A stretch of DNA of 64,000 nt, taken from contig CM066302.1 in assembly GCA_033807695.1 (NCBI GenBank), forward strand, positions 3,162,001 to 3,226,000. The letters run 5' to 3'. The DNA is from Daedaleopsis sinensis. Its lineage: Eukaryota; Basidiomycota; Agaricomycetes; Polyporales; Polyporaceae. This document shows positions 1 through 12,173 of this stretch, piece after piece. The first letter of the stretch is position 1; the number at the start of each line of letters is the position of its first letter. Position numbers and translations under genes: made by a program. The notes beneath the pieces are model-generated. The model searched no databases. It was not told where the DNA came from and saw nothing but the letters and a program-made list of their open reading frames with translations.

Positions 1-1619
1 AGCTAATCTCACCTGCATACCTAGCCGGGGGATGGCGTACTGTTTGCTCGCGATCAGGATAAGTAAGTAAAACATAGTGTACCATATAGCGTACGTTCTT
101 ACAACCCTAATACAGCTTGAGGGACGCGTTGCGCGACGATTACGATTGGGTGAAAGAAGATTTTGTGTTGAAGTCGTGAGCGCGCAAGCGAAGAACAGTG
201 AAAAGAAGGCGTCGATTTTGCCAAAACAATGTATTCTTGGGCCATATACGGTACACTACGTACAGTATGTTTAGAGGTGCTATATTGTATGACGTCATAA
301 GCTACTTTGACCGATTAGCGCTCATTCCCGTCCGTGTCTGTCTCTGTTTTCCCCCTTGCAGGCAACTCATCCATCCTCGCTCGCCTCGGTAACTCAACGC
401 CATCGGACGCGACCGGGAAAGAGCCGAATGGGCTAGGCCTTTGCGCTGATGCCGCATCACCCGTCCTGACACCAACCCACCGCCGGCACCGTGCTGGTCT
501 CATCGCTCCCGCCCTCGGCGCCGTTCTCCACTGAAGGTGAGCCAATCGCTCACCTGCGTTCCATCATATCGAGGGTGTAACATCGATTCTGGCTGGAGAG
601 CCGGAGGATGTTACACCCTCGGTGTATATGGCTCTGGGCCGGATTTGAGGCGTCTATACATACTAACCGACGAAGTTAAGGTTGGGCTACCACCATGTCG
701 GTTCACGTTGCTACCCAGAGACATCGCTCAATATTTATCCATACTCAACGCCTCGGTCTCTCTCTATCTTCGACAATACTAGTCTGTGTCTATCTCTTTA
801 CTTGACGTCGCTAGGTATCGCAAGCCCTGAATTGGACCATATACTCAGACTGACCGACCACGAGGTTGCATTTAAGTGCTTACCTGCGTTCCTGGCTGCT
901 GTTTAGATCGATACCAGAATTGATGGTATGTACCCGACACTCCGCGCGCTCCGCCTCGTACTCATTGGATTCTCCCCGATTTTCCCGCTCAGTACATATG
1001 GTGCGCAGGGAAACCGAGCTCTCTTTCCTCCCTTTTCCCCTTTCCTGCTTTCCTCATTCGACGCCCCAAACCTCGCTCATCCACTGCAGGTGCACACTCG
1101 CCGAAGACCATACCCAGGGCCTGCGGCAAGCCCAGGCGTGCGCTCGCGCTCAAAATATACCGGGCGTTCGTCCATGTCTGCTTTCGGCCCCTAGTCCATG
1201 TCGAACTTGCCTGAGCTTCTCGAGGATGCAATTTCGAGACTGCAACTCTTGAATTTGACCAAGGTGCGACGACTTTCACTCTCGCTTCCTAGTCTGAGCG
1301 TGCCGGGATCTGACGCCACATCCGTAAGGGCGGAGGGTACGTGTCCCATAGATTCGGTTTCGCAGGTCGCTGAATCGACTTTGGCATATCTCAGTGGCCT
1401 CCTTGACATTCCTCGTGAGTTTTCATTTTGATTCTATTCTACTTGGGCGACACACAGGAAGCGTCGCGATGCCTCGACTCTCTCAAGTACATCTCGCGTG
1501 CTTAGTCGGGTGCATGTCGATGCGCTCCAAAGGGTCATGCCTTACTGCAAACATACGCCAAGCCTTCGTCTTTGGAATCAGCACTCTGACAAACCCATGC
1601 TTTTGCTATAGGTAGCAGA
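1..1619. other. No confident gene; possible exon remnant
   Basis: No recognisable protein domain was found. A short open stretch starting at ATG 1198 (MSNLPELLEDAISRLQLL...) is followed by a possible donor at 1264 and could be the first exon of the DUF6533 gene that follows, whose family often begins with a similar short acidic leader. The link is not proven because the intervening 400 bases do not give a clean reading frame. Confidence 0.25.
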
Positions 1620-1701
1620 GACGCTATCGACCTTAGATGACGAGGTACTACAGAAGCAACACTATCCTATGCCGTCCTAGTGCTCATAGTATGTCGACGC
1701 G

Positions 1702-3199
1702 CAGATCAACTTGATATGGCCTTCACGACTCAGCTTCATGAAAATTATATTCCTTTTCAATCGTTACTCTCCATTCGTTGATTGTATACTTGGTCAGTTC
1801 GGTGAGTCTCTCCTCATTTGAAATGGATTGGTGGGCAGCAATCCTGATCGCTTTCACAGTGATGTTAGTCACTCACTCTCCAGAGGTAAGCCTTGAGTCA
1901 AGTACCCATAGCTGCCTTGGAAGGGCCTGACGAGAATGGACAGCAATGTCGTTGGCAATGGACTGTATTAAATGGTGAGTCGGCTCCGCAGCTTCACGAT
2001 GCTGGTGCTGATTTCGACGCAGTCTTTTATACCGCCGGGAGCTTTGCATCCGAGGGTGAGCCACCTTGCGTCTCTCAGTGCAGCGTTGTGTGATCATACT
2101 TATGCTCGACGCAATCCCAAGCCATCCTAATCATGCGAACGCTGGCGTTGTGGAACTTCGACAAGACCGTGTGTATGATTCTGGTGTTCCTAACGAGCGC
2201 AATTATGGTACGACTCCAATTCTCGTCGCTCGATGTCTATATATCAACTCACTACATCCAGGCGATGTGCATATTCGCGGTGCAAGCCATATTGCGAACG
2301 TTGACATGTAAGCCGCCATGCCGCTGCAGCCCACCACCCCGGTGTCTTATGCTTTCATCCACATACTCCTTACAGATCCTGGGCCCGAAACTCTCGCCAT
2401 AACTGGGTGTGTTCCCTCTGTTGCCGACCTATATGGCTGGGCATTTTACAGCGGACTCCTCTTACTCGAGACCAGTGAGTACCTGCACTGACTGCGTCAT
2501 ACCACTGACAATCGACTGCTGTACGCCACAGCGATCGCCGCATTCACGATTTACCGATTAGTGACGACACGGTGTGAGCATCTTCATCCACAGGGTTAGT
2601 GTCGCCTACTGACCTCGGACATACCCCCAGCGAGAGGACACAGCCAATCATATACACGATGTATCGAGACGGTAAGGTCGCTCTGCGCCATATCATTTAG
2701 CAAGTAACCCTGACTTCTCGCCCCAGGTGCCTTGTTCTACGTCTTCATCGTCTTACTCTCCGTAGCCAACCTGTGCTGCATGGGTCTTGCACCGGTAAGT
2801 TGTCCACATATCCCACCGGCGTCCACTTGTAGCAGAAACGATCTCATCCCCATGCGCCCCCCAACAGAACCCCGCCAGCTCGTTCTTCCAGCAGTACGTC
2901 ACCCCTTCCTTCCCCACGCATGTCCCCTCTCCGCTCGCTTACCGTCCGCTCGCTCTGCGCGCGTCACCAGACTCCTCCGGGTCGTGCACAGCACGCTCTG
3001 CTCGCGCGTGCTGCTCAACCTGCGTAAGGCCGCGCTCCACGGCAGCTCGAACTTCTCGCTCGGGGACGACGAGGGCCAGGCACAGACGAACATCGTGTTC
3101 GAGCTCACCGGCTTCAGCTCGTACCACGCCACGCCCGGGCCTGTCACCGTCGAGCTCGAGACGTTCGTGCGGACACCACGCGCACGCCATCCGTCGTAA
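1702..3199 (+). CDS. DUF6533-family fungal multipass membrane protein (5' end unresolved)
   Basis: This is a many-exon gene read from splice sites. The exon at 1702-1801 gives QINLIWPSRLSFMKIIFLFN followed by RYSPFVD, the core of the fungal DUF6533 domain. Further exons (about 1860-1885, 2122-2207, 2262-2307, 2376-2474, 2532-2571, 2632-2672, 2728-2794, 2868-2894, about 2970-3199) supply ILIMRTLALW, ITGCVPSVADLYGWAFYSG, TIYRLVTTR, LFYVFIVLLSVANLCCMG and SRVLLNLRKAALHG, in the order seen in this family of about seven membrane segments. The stop is TAA at 3197. Function is unknown for the family; it is presumed a membrane protein. The domain start, upstream of 1702, is not clear: frames there suggest a small deletion or an exon I cannot place, so the copy may be 5'-damaged. 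Introns are about 50-75 nt. Confidence 0.7.
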
Positions 3200-4399
3200 A
3201 CTGTACCTATGCCCTTGCCGTAATCGTGCACGTCTTATGCCCTTCAGACGGGCCGAGTCCTGGGCGAGCGCTGCGCTGCAAGAACTCAAGCTCGAAGATG
3301 AACACCATCAAGTAATGCAGGCCATGCATCAAACAACGCCGAGCGAGTGGCAAGCGACGCGTCAAAAGACAGAAGATTGACAACTGTCGTATGCGTGCAG
3401 CAAGCCTATTCCGATTCGACGCTGTGTTTGACCGTGCGCACAACGCTTACTCGACAAGCAGTGAAGTTCCCTCGCGAAATTCTTGATTCTGTTCCCTCGA
3501 GCCCCCGAGATCAAGGTGTAATATGTACCTCCGCACTGGGTCTGCCCGTCTCCCAGCTTCTAGCTACCACAACTTCCCAGCGCTGCTGCTCATCCCCGCT
3601 CCCATATTAACTCAATATAGAAGGTCCGCCTCAGCTTCAGAGAATACTATACCCTACTTACTGTCCCTCGGCAGCGTCGCCACCGGTCCTCATCATGTGA
3701 CATGACTTACGTCCCGCACGCCGCACGAGGCCGCACGCCGCAGACTAGTCACTACGGCGCAGAAGGCCGCTTACAGCGGGACCTGACTCACCTGTGGTTC
3801 TGATGGCGGCGGGCGTTGAATAGCGCGACCTACCCTGTTTCGCCTTCCGCAAACAGCGATCCTCCGCACACCGCCGCACGCCGTGACTAGGCTCGGTACG
3901 AAATCAACACGCGTAGAAGCGCCGCCTGAGGCGTCTCGTAACGGCTAACTAAGTATCGCACATGCATCCAGCATCCAGGCGGGCCTGAATCCCCTATTTT
4001 AATGTATAGCAAGTACATACTCTATACCCCGGGTGAGTGTCAATGTCACGGCACCAACAACATAACGCAACGTGCACCAGAACCCAGACGTAACGAACTC
4101 ATTAATATGGCAGATCTGCTAAGTAGGCTCGTTGTATGGCCGGCCGCAAGTTTTGAGGGATAACGACGTACTTTCCGACTACACGTTATCACTCCCGAAA
4201 CTCATCAGATTAATTGGCGCAACCATCCACTTGCAAAAATACATAGTCGGCGATGGCGGACAACGAACGAGTTTGAAGGTGCGTACTGCGCGGGCCTGGG
4301 TGTCGCTGCCAAGATTCGAAGATCGTCAATAGCGGAGGTCTCCAAGCTTAATGTGGCTTTCGGAGTCCGTAGTGCGTGTATTTTGTCACGATAGGCCTA
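3200..4399. other. Intergenic, no gene seen
   Basis: Only short shadow frames are present. Around 3710-3900 there are short GC-rich repeats of the type CCGCACGCCGCA. No RNA gene or recognisable domain was found. Confidence 0.5.
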
Positions 4400-5156
4400 T
4401 CGTCATGAGCTAATCCTTGGTAAGTGCCGGCGTCGCTGCATCTCCTCGCGCCGATGAGATACTTATAGCCAGCACCGGCGGGCTCTTCTTCGAGCTTCAA
4501 AGCTTCAAGTTGGTACCCTGGTACCCTAGTTGGCGACATTGGGGCCCCGTGCCTCGCAGGCGTGCCAGTGGTCGAATATCGTGCGTGCGGGCAACGCGGC
4601 AGTGCGTACTACATAGATGGGTCCGCCTCTCGCTTCGCTGCCCAATCAAGTTCTCGTGCTGATCCATCGGCATCGTCACAGTCGCGCTGCTCGCCCATAT
4701 ACCCCGTATGTTGTACAGATGTGACATTGACCGCTGCTACTTAACTACAAACAGACGACGCGATGGCCGTCGGGACCGTGCTTGGACAACTCTTCCGCGG
4801 CGTCTGGCCAAATCGGAGGAGTCGTGATCCCCTCGGCACTCTTCCAATCCATACTCACCGAGCTCCATAACTTATAAGCGCATCCACGGCGACGGTGCGG
4901 AGAAGGTACCCTTCTTAGCTAGCTCACAGTACAATGCTCGAGTCTCACCGCCGCCTTCGTGTCTGTATAGATGATCAGTAAAGTCCGCCACACGTCGACG
5001 CTCGTTGCGCAGCTTCCGCTGGACCTGCAGCGCGCCGCACGCGACTCGTACGCGATCGGTCTCCGCTCGGTCTTCATCATGGTTTACGTCTCGACGCTGC
5101 TCGCGTACATCGTCCGCTTGCCAGTGCGTCGCAGCCTCTCTTGTCCGCTCAAGTAA
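4400..5156 (+). pseudogene. Remnant of an MFS drug/azole-resistance-type transporter (C-terminal part)
   Basis: Three blocks match the C-terminal third of fungal major facilitator transporters, in the right order: MAVGTVLGQLFRGV (about 4763-4804), GQIGGVVIPSALFQSILTEL (4806-4866), and, after RIHGDGAEK and an intron, ISKVRHTSTLVAQLPLDLQ and ARDSYAIGLRSVFIMVYVST (4974-5102), ending in LAYIVRLPV. A weaker upstream match (GTLVGDIGAP, about 4505-4540) suggests an earlier segment. The first two blocks are in different frames, separated by one extra T at 4805. A second shift with an in-frame TAA lies at about 4870-4880, between TEL and RIHG. The N-terminal two thirds are not found upstream. I infer a dead, truncated gene. 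The family exports small molecules across the plasma membrane. Confidence 0.7.
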
Positions 5157-5542
5157 GTCGCTATAGCTGCGACTTCAAGTTGGTGCTGTAGCGCGCTCTG
5201 CGTCTCAGTCGTCGTTCTTGAGATAGTCCTCGGCAAACTGAACTTGGAGATAGCTGGGCAGGATTAGACGTGTTATGCAACCCTAGCTGTGGTATACGGT
5301 GAGTATAGTGCATCGTACTCGAATTAAATGCGCTACAGTAACCTACAGGGACCCAGCGAACTCAGGCTCGACCCATCTCTCCCTTCTTTGCACCACTCGC
5401 CACTCTGCCCTCGCACCCCCGTACCGCGACCAGGACCGCAACTGTGGCACTCCGCGCGCTGCTGCCCCCGCACCTCGTGTCCCTCTCCCTCTCCCTCACC
5501 CGCACCACCCGCCACAATTGCACTCGCACTCGTACCGCGACC

Positions 5543-5590
5543 GCGACTGCGACTGCGACTGCGACTGCGACTGCGACTGCGACTGCGACT
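5543..5590. repeat. GCGACT hexanucleotide microsatellite, 8 copies
   Basis: Eight uninterrupted copies of GCGACT lie between the MFS remnant and the transcription factor gene. They create long open frames encoding DCDCDC or TATATA on one strand and RSRSRS or QSQSQS on the other, which I do not regard as genes. A short GACAGGGACT duplication lies nearby at 5747-5765. Confidence 0.95.
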
Positions 5591-6051
5591 GAGCAAGCAA
5601 TTGACAGAGAACACAGACACCACAGCGGAGCTCCCGAGAGGCCACTGCCGCGGCAGACGACGCGGCTACGCCGTGAAGACGAGGAACCAACAGTGCGTCC
5701 CGGGGGCCGATCCGAGTCGGCGATCGCGATTTGAGGGCCTGCGTGACAGGGACTGACAGGGACTGAAGGCCGTCGAGGAGTGTGCGCTTAGCAGGTTGTC
5801 GAGTGCCGAAGCAGACCCCGGGCTCCTTGTCGCGAAATTTGCCATCCGCGCGTCAGAAAGAATGTAACGAGTGGATTGCCAACAGTACTAGTTCGCCTGG
5901 TTCAAGTTCGTCTTCCTCGATCTACTTCCGCACGCTCATATTGACCGACCTCTTCCTCCGTCAGCTAACCCGCCTCCGACTTGTTCTCGCCTCTTGTACC
6001 ATACCTCTCTGGTCCTCGCCTGATTCGTACTCCCATCCTACCCCGACCATC

Positions 6052-9000
6052 ATGACCTACTCCCCCACCCACGGCGACTACTCCGCCGCCCGATATGCGC
6101 ACAACCAGCTCCAGTCCTCAGCCCAGCAGCTCCAGTCCCCGAGTCAGCTTCAGCCTGAGCTCCAGGCACAGCACGCGCCCCAGCACTCGCACCATCATCC
6201 GGCGACACATCATCCCAAGTCGTCCTACCCGCACCTCCACTCGCAGATCCCTGCCAAGGTCGAAGAGTCCTCCGACCTCCCCCCGGTCTCTTCTCTCGCA
6301 AGCTACGACAGCCACAGCGTAATCGCGTCCGCCTCGTCCGCCTCGTCCGCCTCGCTCCCAGTCTTCCGCGTCGGTGCGGACTTATCCTCGAGCGCGTCCC
6401 CGACCACCCCACCTTTCACATTAATGTCGCACCAGCCGTGGTCCTCCTCGTCGGCCGCGTCCTTGTCCTACGCGCAGCAGCAGTCGCAGCACCCCCTCGA
6501 CCGCTATCCGATGCCCGGGTCCCCCGTGTCTCCCGTAAACGAGCTCGGAGACCTCCCGAGTGGAGGCATCGGCGGCATCTCGCTCTCCCCATACGACGCG
6601 AGCGGCTCGGGCAGTGGCTCGAAGGGAGAGAAACACTGGCAGGTCCGGTGCCGGAGCAGCAGGGCGTGCGACCAGTGCCGGAAGTGCAAGTGCAAGTGCG
6701 AGCGGAGCAGCCCCCAGGAGCCCTGTCGCCACTGCGTGATGCTCGGCACCAGTAAGTGTTACGTTTCCTGCGCTCCTCCGCCGTGCATGCACGCGCCCCA
6801 CCATTACGGCCGCCGCGCGACCCTGCACGCGCCTCCTGCCTGCCGCCTACCCTCCTCGCGTCGTGTCGCGCTGTGCTGACTTGTGTCGTTCCTGGCAGAG
6901 TGCACCTTCCTCGGGCCGTCGCTTAAGCGGGGCCCACCCAAGGGCTACATGGACGCCATCGAAGCGCGCCTGCACCAGGCCGAGGCCCTCATCGGCATCC
7001 TTCTGGGCAGCAAGGACAGCCGCGCGCAGGGTGTGCTGCAGGACCTGGCCAAGGTGAGTCTACGTCCGCTCTCGCCCCGCTGGATCCGCGTGGAGCGCGT
7101 AAAGGGAAGGCCAGTCGCGCTGACGGGGCCGACGCGTACGCGAGGGGCGCAGGGAAGCCTCGCGCGACTTCCATGACCGCTCCGCGCCAGACAAAGAGCC
7201 TCGCGAGACGGTGCTGCCCTCTCGGACGATTCAGAGCTCCCGGCTGCTCCCGGGAGCTGCGCACTACCCGCGTCTGCGCTCGCGTGACGTACGTTCTGAC
7301 CCTGTTCGCCGCTTTTTTTCCAGGAGCCGCTGGCGAAAGAAATCATCAACCGCGTCGACAATTCGCCATATGGTTACATAGGCCGCAGCCGTGGCGCGGA
7401 GGCTCCGACCAGCCGCACCAAGGCGCCTAGTACAGAGTGCGACGGCAAACCAAACTTGAAAGCTCTCCAAGCAACCCAGTACGTCCTCCACTCATATCCT
7501 GGTTCATCGGCCCTTCGTTCTCATCCACGCCCTTCTTCCCATGCACCAGCCCGACGACCGAGTGGCAGGACCAGGTCATTAGGCGTCTCAACGCCGCCGC
7601 CGCGTCGCACAACGCACTTCTGCCTGGGGACCAGGTTGTCTCCCCCACCGACGACACGGACGATGAGGGCGGCTCGCACCCGCCGACGACTTCGCAGCCC
7701 GCACGGCAACAGCGCAGACGCCTGGACGAGCCCGCTAACTACCGCTCCCCATCCTCGGCGTCGTCGCGCTCGCCGCTCCCCCCGCACCGGGAAGAGAGCA
7801 TCGAGGAGTCGGAGAGCGGCGAGAACGAGATCGCAGTCGCGGTCGGCCAGCTGAGCCTCAACGAGGACGAGCAGGTGTGCTACCACGGCAAGATCAGCGG
7901 GCTGCACCTCCTCGGCGCGAATGAGCGACCGGATGGCCGCAACGAAGGAGGACTCTGGTGCGTGTTTCCCCGCGCGGCGTGTCCCTCCTGCAGTGCTCAC
8001 ACGGGTGTTTTTCTATTTCCAGGCGATTCCCGAAGGCGAGGGTGTGGCCCCCCCTCCCGCCCGCGGCGCGCAGCAGCGCCCGACCGCTGGGCGAGTTCGT
8101 GCCGCGGCTGCCCGACATCGACACCCAGGAGCTCCTGCTCGAGCTGTACTTTACGTACGTGCACCCCGCGCTGCCTATCGTGCACAAGGCGACGTTCATG
8201 GAGGACTTCCGCACGTAGTAAGTGACTCACCCTCTGTGCCCCTCACGCGCTCACGACGACCCTCCGTCTCCGCACCGTGCAGCAACATGTCCGAGTCGGC
8301 GTCGACGGACTCGCGCTGCTCCGGCGAGTCGGGCTACTCGGACTCGGCGTCCCCGTACCCCCGCTCCCGGCGACGCCACGTGCCGACGGTGCTGCTGCTC
8401 GCCATGTTCTCCCTCGCGGCGCGCTACTCGGCGCGCACGGCGGACGTGGACGTGCCCCCGCCTGGGGACGGCGCGGCGATGTGGGTCGCGGGCGACGAGT
8501 ACATGACGGACGCCAAGGTGCTCCTCGACCGCACGTACGCCGCGAGCCGCCCCAGCACCTGCCAGGCGCTGCTCCTACTCGGGCACCGCGAGGTCGGGAT
8601 CGGCGCGATGGCGCAGGCGTGGCTCTACGTGGGCATGGCCGTGCGCATGGCGCAGGACCTCGGCCTGCACCGCTGCGCGGAGGAGTGGACGTGGACGTGG
8701 ACGGCCGCGGGGCGCGGCCTGTTCTCCGCTGCGGAGCTGCACGAGCGCCGCCGCATCTGGTACGCGTGCGTCGTGATGGACACGTACGTGTGCGCGTACA
8801 TCGGCCGCCCCGTCGCGATCTGCCTGCGCGACTTCGACACGCCGCTCCCCGCCGTCGAGGACGCCGAGGAGCTTGAGCTCTGGCGCCCGCACCCGCACCC
8901 GGCCCCGCAGGTGCTCCGCCCCGGGATCGAGGATGAGGACGAGGACGACGGCGCGCAGGCGGGCGGGGCCGCCCCCGTCGCGTCCCGTGCGATCTCGTGC

Positions 9001-10609
9001 TTCAACGCGTCCGCGATGCTCTGTGAGTACTGAGTACTGTATTCCGGACGTCGTATGGCAGCACTGACACCGCGCACGGACACGGACAGCCATCATCGTG
9101 AGCGAGCTCTGCCAGAGCATCTACGCGATCCGCCCGGGGCCCGCGGCGAGCCGTCTCGCGGAGCTCGCGCAGCTCGACCAGCAGCTCACGAAGTGGTCGC
9201 TCGAGCTGCCCGCGCACCTCCGCTTCGACCCCGCCGCGCCCAAGAACCCGCCGCCGCCGCCGCCGCACGTGCTCACGCTGCACATGCAGTACTGGTGCAC
9301 CGTGCTGCTGCTGCACCGCCCGTTGTACGTCTTCCGTCTGCGTGTGGCTGCGTTGCGAAATGAACTGCTTATCTCCGCTGCAGCATACGCCATATCTCAG
9401 ACTCGACCAAGACGTAAGTGACTCTAGCCCCTAGCCCTGATAGCTCCCTCATAGTGTCGCGCGTTATTCACCGCTGTCGCTGATCTGGCACAGGATGTCC
9501 CCAAGCACGTCTTCAGTAAAGGCTGCGGAAATCCGTGCCAATTCCCGCCAGCACTACGACATGTGCGTGCAGGCGGCGAACCACATAACGCTGATCGGTA
9601 CGCGTCTCGCGCCGTCGTATAGCGGTCTTCCCACGCATAACTGACGGGCCCGTCTATGCAGTCTCCGTTTACTGCGAGCACTTCCAGGCGCAGCGGGCAT
9701 CGGTCTTCCTCTGCTACTACGTGTTCACCGCCGCGATCATGCACGTCGCATCCAGTGAGTAGCCCCTCCTCGTCGAGCCGACGACACACGTCTCACCCCG
9801 GCGCAGTCCGCACGTACCCCGACGATCCCCAAGCCCGCCGCGGGCTCGCGAAGACAATGGACATCCTGAAACGGATGAGCGTGATCTGGCCGAGCGCCTG
9901 GCGCGCCCTGGAGCTTCTGGCGGGCGCGAAGGGCGCGCTGGCCCGCGCACCGTCGGACGTACCCTCCGTGCGCAGCTCCTTCTCCGAGCCGAGGCACAAG
10001 CGCGCCGCACAGGAGGCCGTGGACGCGGACGACGTAGCCGTATCGGGCGCCGGGCGCTCCTCGCGCGTGCCCGCGACCAACTCCCCCGTGCTCCGCCAGG
10101 AGCTGCGCTACCCGGACCCGGACCCGACAGCCGCAAGCCATAGCCACGCGCCCGCACCCGCGCCCGCATCCACCGAGCCTCACCCCCAGAGGCAGCAGCA
10201 GCAGCAGCAGAGCTACGCGATGGCGCTCGACATGCTGCCGCAGGGCGGGGCAGCGGCCGCAGTGTACCAGTCCCCCGCGTACGACCGGTGGGCGCCTGTG
10301 GAGGCGAGCTTCAGCGCGTCCGAGTCGCTCTCGACGTCCGTGCTCCCGCAGCAGTACAGCACCGTGACGAGCCTCGACGGAGGGCGGAGCGCGAAGCGAC
10401 AGCGGTCCCCGCAGTTCTGGTACGACTACTCCGCACTCGGGCACCCCCAGCACTCGGCGGGCGGGCACGCGCCCCCGCTGTACGTGCCGGACCAGTACTC
10501 CATGTATGGTGAGTGTTGTCTGTACGCTGGCGGTGCGCACGGCCTCGATGTCTGATAGGTGTGGTTGCGTGCATTTCCAGGGAGCATGCCGCCGTCGGGT
10601 CCGAAATGA
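6052..10609 (+). CDS. Gal4-type Zn(II)2Cys6 transcription factor with fungal-specific middle domain
   Basis: Twelve exons: 6052-6751, 6899-7053, 7324-7478, 7550-7957, 8023-8217, 8283-9022, 9090-9324, 9384-9413, 9494-9597, 9662-9754, 9807-10508, 10581-10609. Together they make 1182 codons with consistent phases and GT-AG borders. The first 200 residues are rich in Gln, Ser and Pro and probably disordered. Residues about 204-236 hold the binuclear zinc cluster (CDQC, KCKCKC, CRHC, with the last Cys after the first intron). It is followed by GPSLKRGPPKGYMDAIEARL and LHQAEALIGILL, a linker and coiled dimerisation segment. The middle holds the fungal transcription factor domain (LYFTYVHPALPIVHKATF, ALLLLGHREVGIGAMAQAWL), and the tail is Gln/Pro-rich. 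It should act in the nucleus as a DNA-binding regulator; the target pathway cannot be read from sequence. The ATG at 6052 has a good context (ACCATCATGA). Confidence 0.88.
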
Positions 10610-11649
10610 GCGCCGCGCTGGTGCAGGCTGGCGGGCCGGGCATCCAGGTCTGCCCGATGTGTGGGCGGACCTTGGTGCGTGGCCCCGAGTATCTCTATCT
10701 TGCCTTCCATCTGCAACGCGGACTATCTCTCTGTCGTTCCATCTATATTCTCTGATCCCTCGATTGGGTTTCGGTGTCTCTTGCTTACCGCTGTTCGCAA
10801 TTCGTTTGATTTCAAGTTCTCTCTTCCTTCTTGAGTTGACTCCCCGCCGTCTCCTGTTTACCGTTCAAAAAGTCCCGCCCGCTCTCTGTCTCGCCGTCTG
10901 TCCGTTCAAGTTCGTCTTGTTGTGTCTTCAAATAGCTCTCGTCCTCGTCCTTGCAACGTCAAGGTGTTGTGTCCCGTACTAGCTTTCCCCGCGACGAACT
11001 CCCACCCCGAACTCCCGCATATACTCGTAGCACACCCTCCTAATCAGTACCTCCTGGGCACGTAGACAGACGTCCCCGCCCGCCGTTTAACAAGCCGAAT
11101 TCAATTTTTGGCTCCGTCAGCTGACATTACTTTGTTCAATGCACTGTTCCCGCATGCCGTAACCTCCATGAGTGCGCCTGCGGATTACAGTGCGTTGGCT
11201 CGGCTACTTCAAGCCCGTGCATTGCGCCAGCAATAGGCAGGGCATGGTTGTCGAACTTCCATTTACATGCTGTTGTCTGGAGTCATACGTAGAAGGACTA
11301 ATCGTTTCTTGCTCGAGTGCCAGTACACGCGATAAGTAGTTGTATCCAAAGCCATCCAAAGCTTCTTAGGAATTCCTACCGTGAGCTGGGAGGGCGAAGT
11401 GACGGAGATGAGCGCGCGGGTCCAACGGGGGTGGGCGAGCGGACGAGGCTGACGGATAGGAAGGGGAGGAGGCCAAGAGCCGGTACATATGACACGGCCG
11501 GGGTCATATCCCTCTGACCGGGATGGGCGCGCGGGCGAGAAGATGTGGGCGACAAGGTCTACTCGCCCGTGCGCGGTCCGATGAGCTGAACCGGCGTGGA
11601 GGGCCAAGTTGCCAGCTGAAGCGCTTCGCGAGGCCTGCCAATAGCCCCC
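10610..11649. other. 3' flank of the transcription factor, no gene seen
   Basis: The sequence to about 11000 is pyrimidine-rich and is probably 3' untranslated region. Beyond it nothing recognisable was found. Minus-strand open frames that run from here into the GC-rich repeat at 11650 are attributed to base composition. Confidence 0.5.
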
Positions 11650-12032
11650 ATCGTGGCCTCGTCCCGCCAGAGACGTCATCGCGACCCCGCTGGCCTGCGC
11701 ACGTCGTCCGGATCTCGCTGCGCATCCGCATCGGACAGCTGGAGCCCGACAGTCTCCATCGGCGCGCCGCCCTCGGCCAGCCGGAGCAGCGCGCCGCGTC
11801 CGCTCCAACGCCCCGCGACGGCTCCCCAGAGCTCCGAAGGCACATCGTGGTCTCCCGTCGGAGACGTCGTCGCGCCCCGCTAGCCTGCGCCCGCCCCCCG
11901 GATCTCGCTGCGCATCCGCATCGGACAGCTGGAGCCCGACAGTCTCCATCGGCGCGCCGCCCTCGGCCAGCCCGAGCAGCGCGCCGCGTCCGCTCCAACG
12001 CCCCGCGACGGCTCCCCAGAGCTCCGAAGGCA
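11650..12032. repeat. Two tandem copies of a 190-bp GC-rich unit
   Basis: The block starting CATCGTGG at about 11650 recurs at about 11842 with a period near 190 bases. The internal stretch GGATCTCGCTGCGCATCCGC occurs at 11710 and at 11900, and both copies end in GCTCCGAAGGCA. The copies differ mainly in their first 60 bases. Open frames across the repeat on both strands look like by-products of the GC content. Confidence 0.9.
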
Positions 12033-12173
12033 ACCCCATAGCATTAAACCAATCCAGCAGCTGGAGATCGGTGCTTATAATGATCTTATCATCAAATATC
12101 TTGTATGTCATTTTGATCTTACTTTCTCACAGGTCTCCGCGCATACCCGGCCACTCCCCGGCGTCCGATGTGG

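Noticed and set aside
5299..5756. Overlapping open frames with DCDCDC, TATATA and RSRSRS runs
   Set aside because: Produced by the GCGACT microsatellite, open in all frames with no domain.
11263..12111. Minus-strand frame of 282 codons over the 190-bp duplication
   Set aside because: Driven by GC content and by the tandem copy; other frames are open too, and it ends in AT-rich sequence without a recognisable motif.
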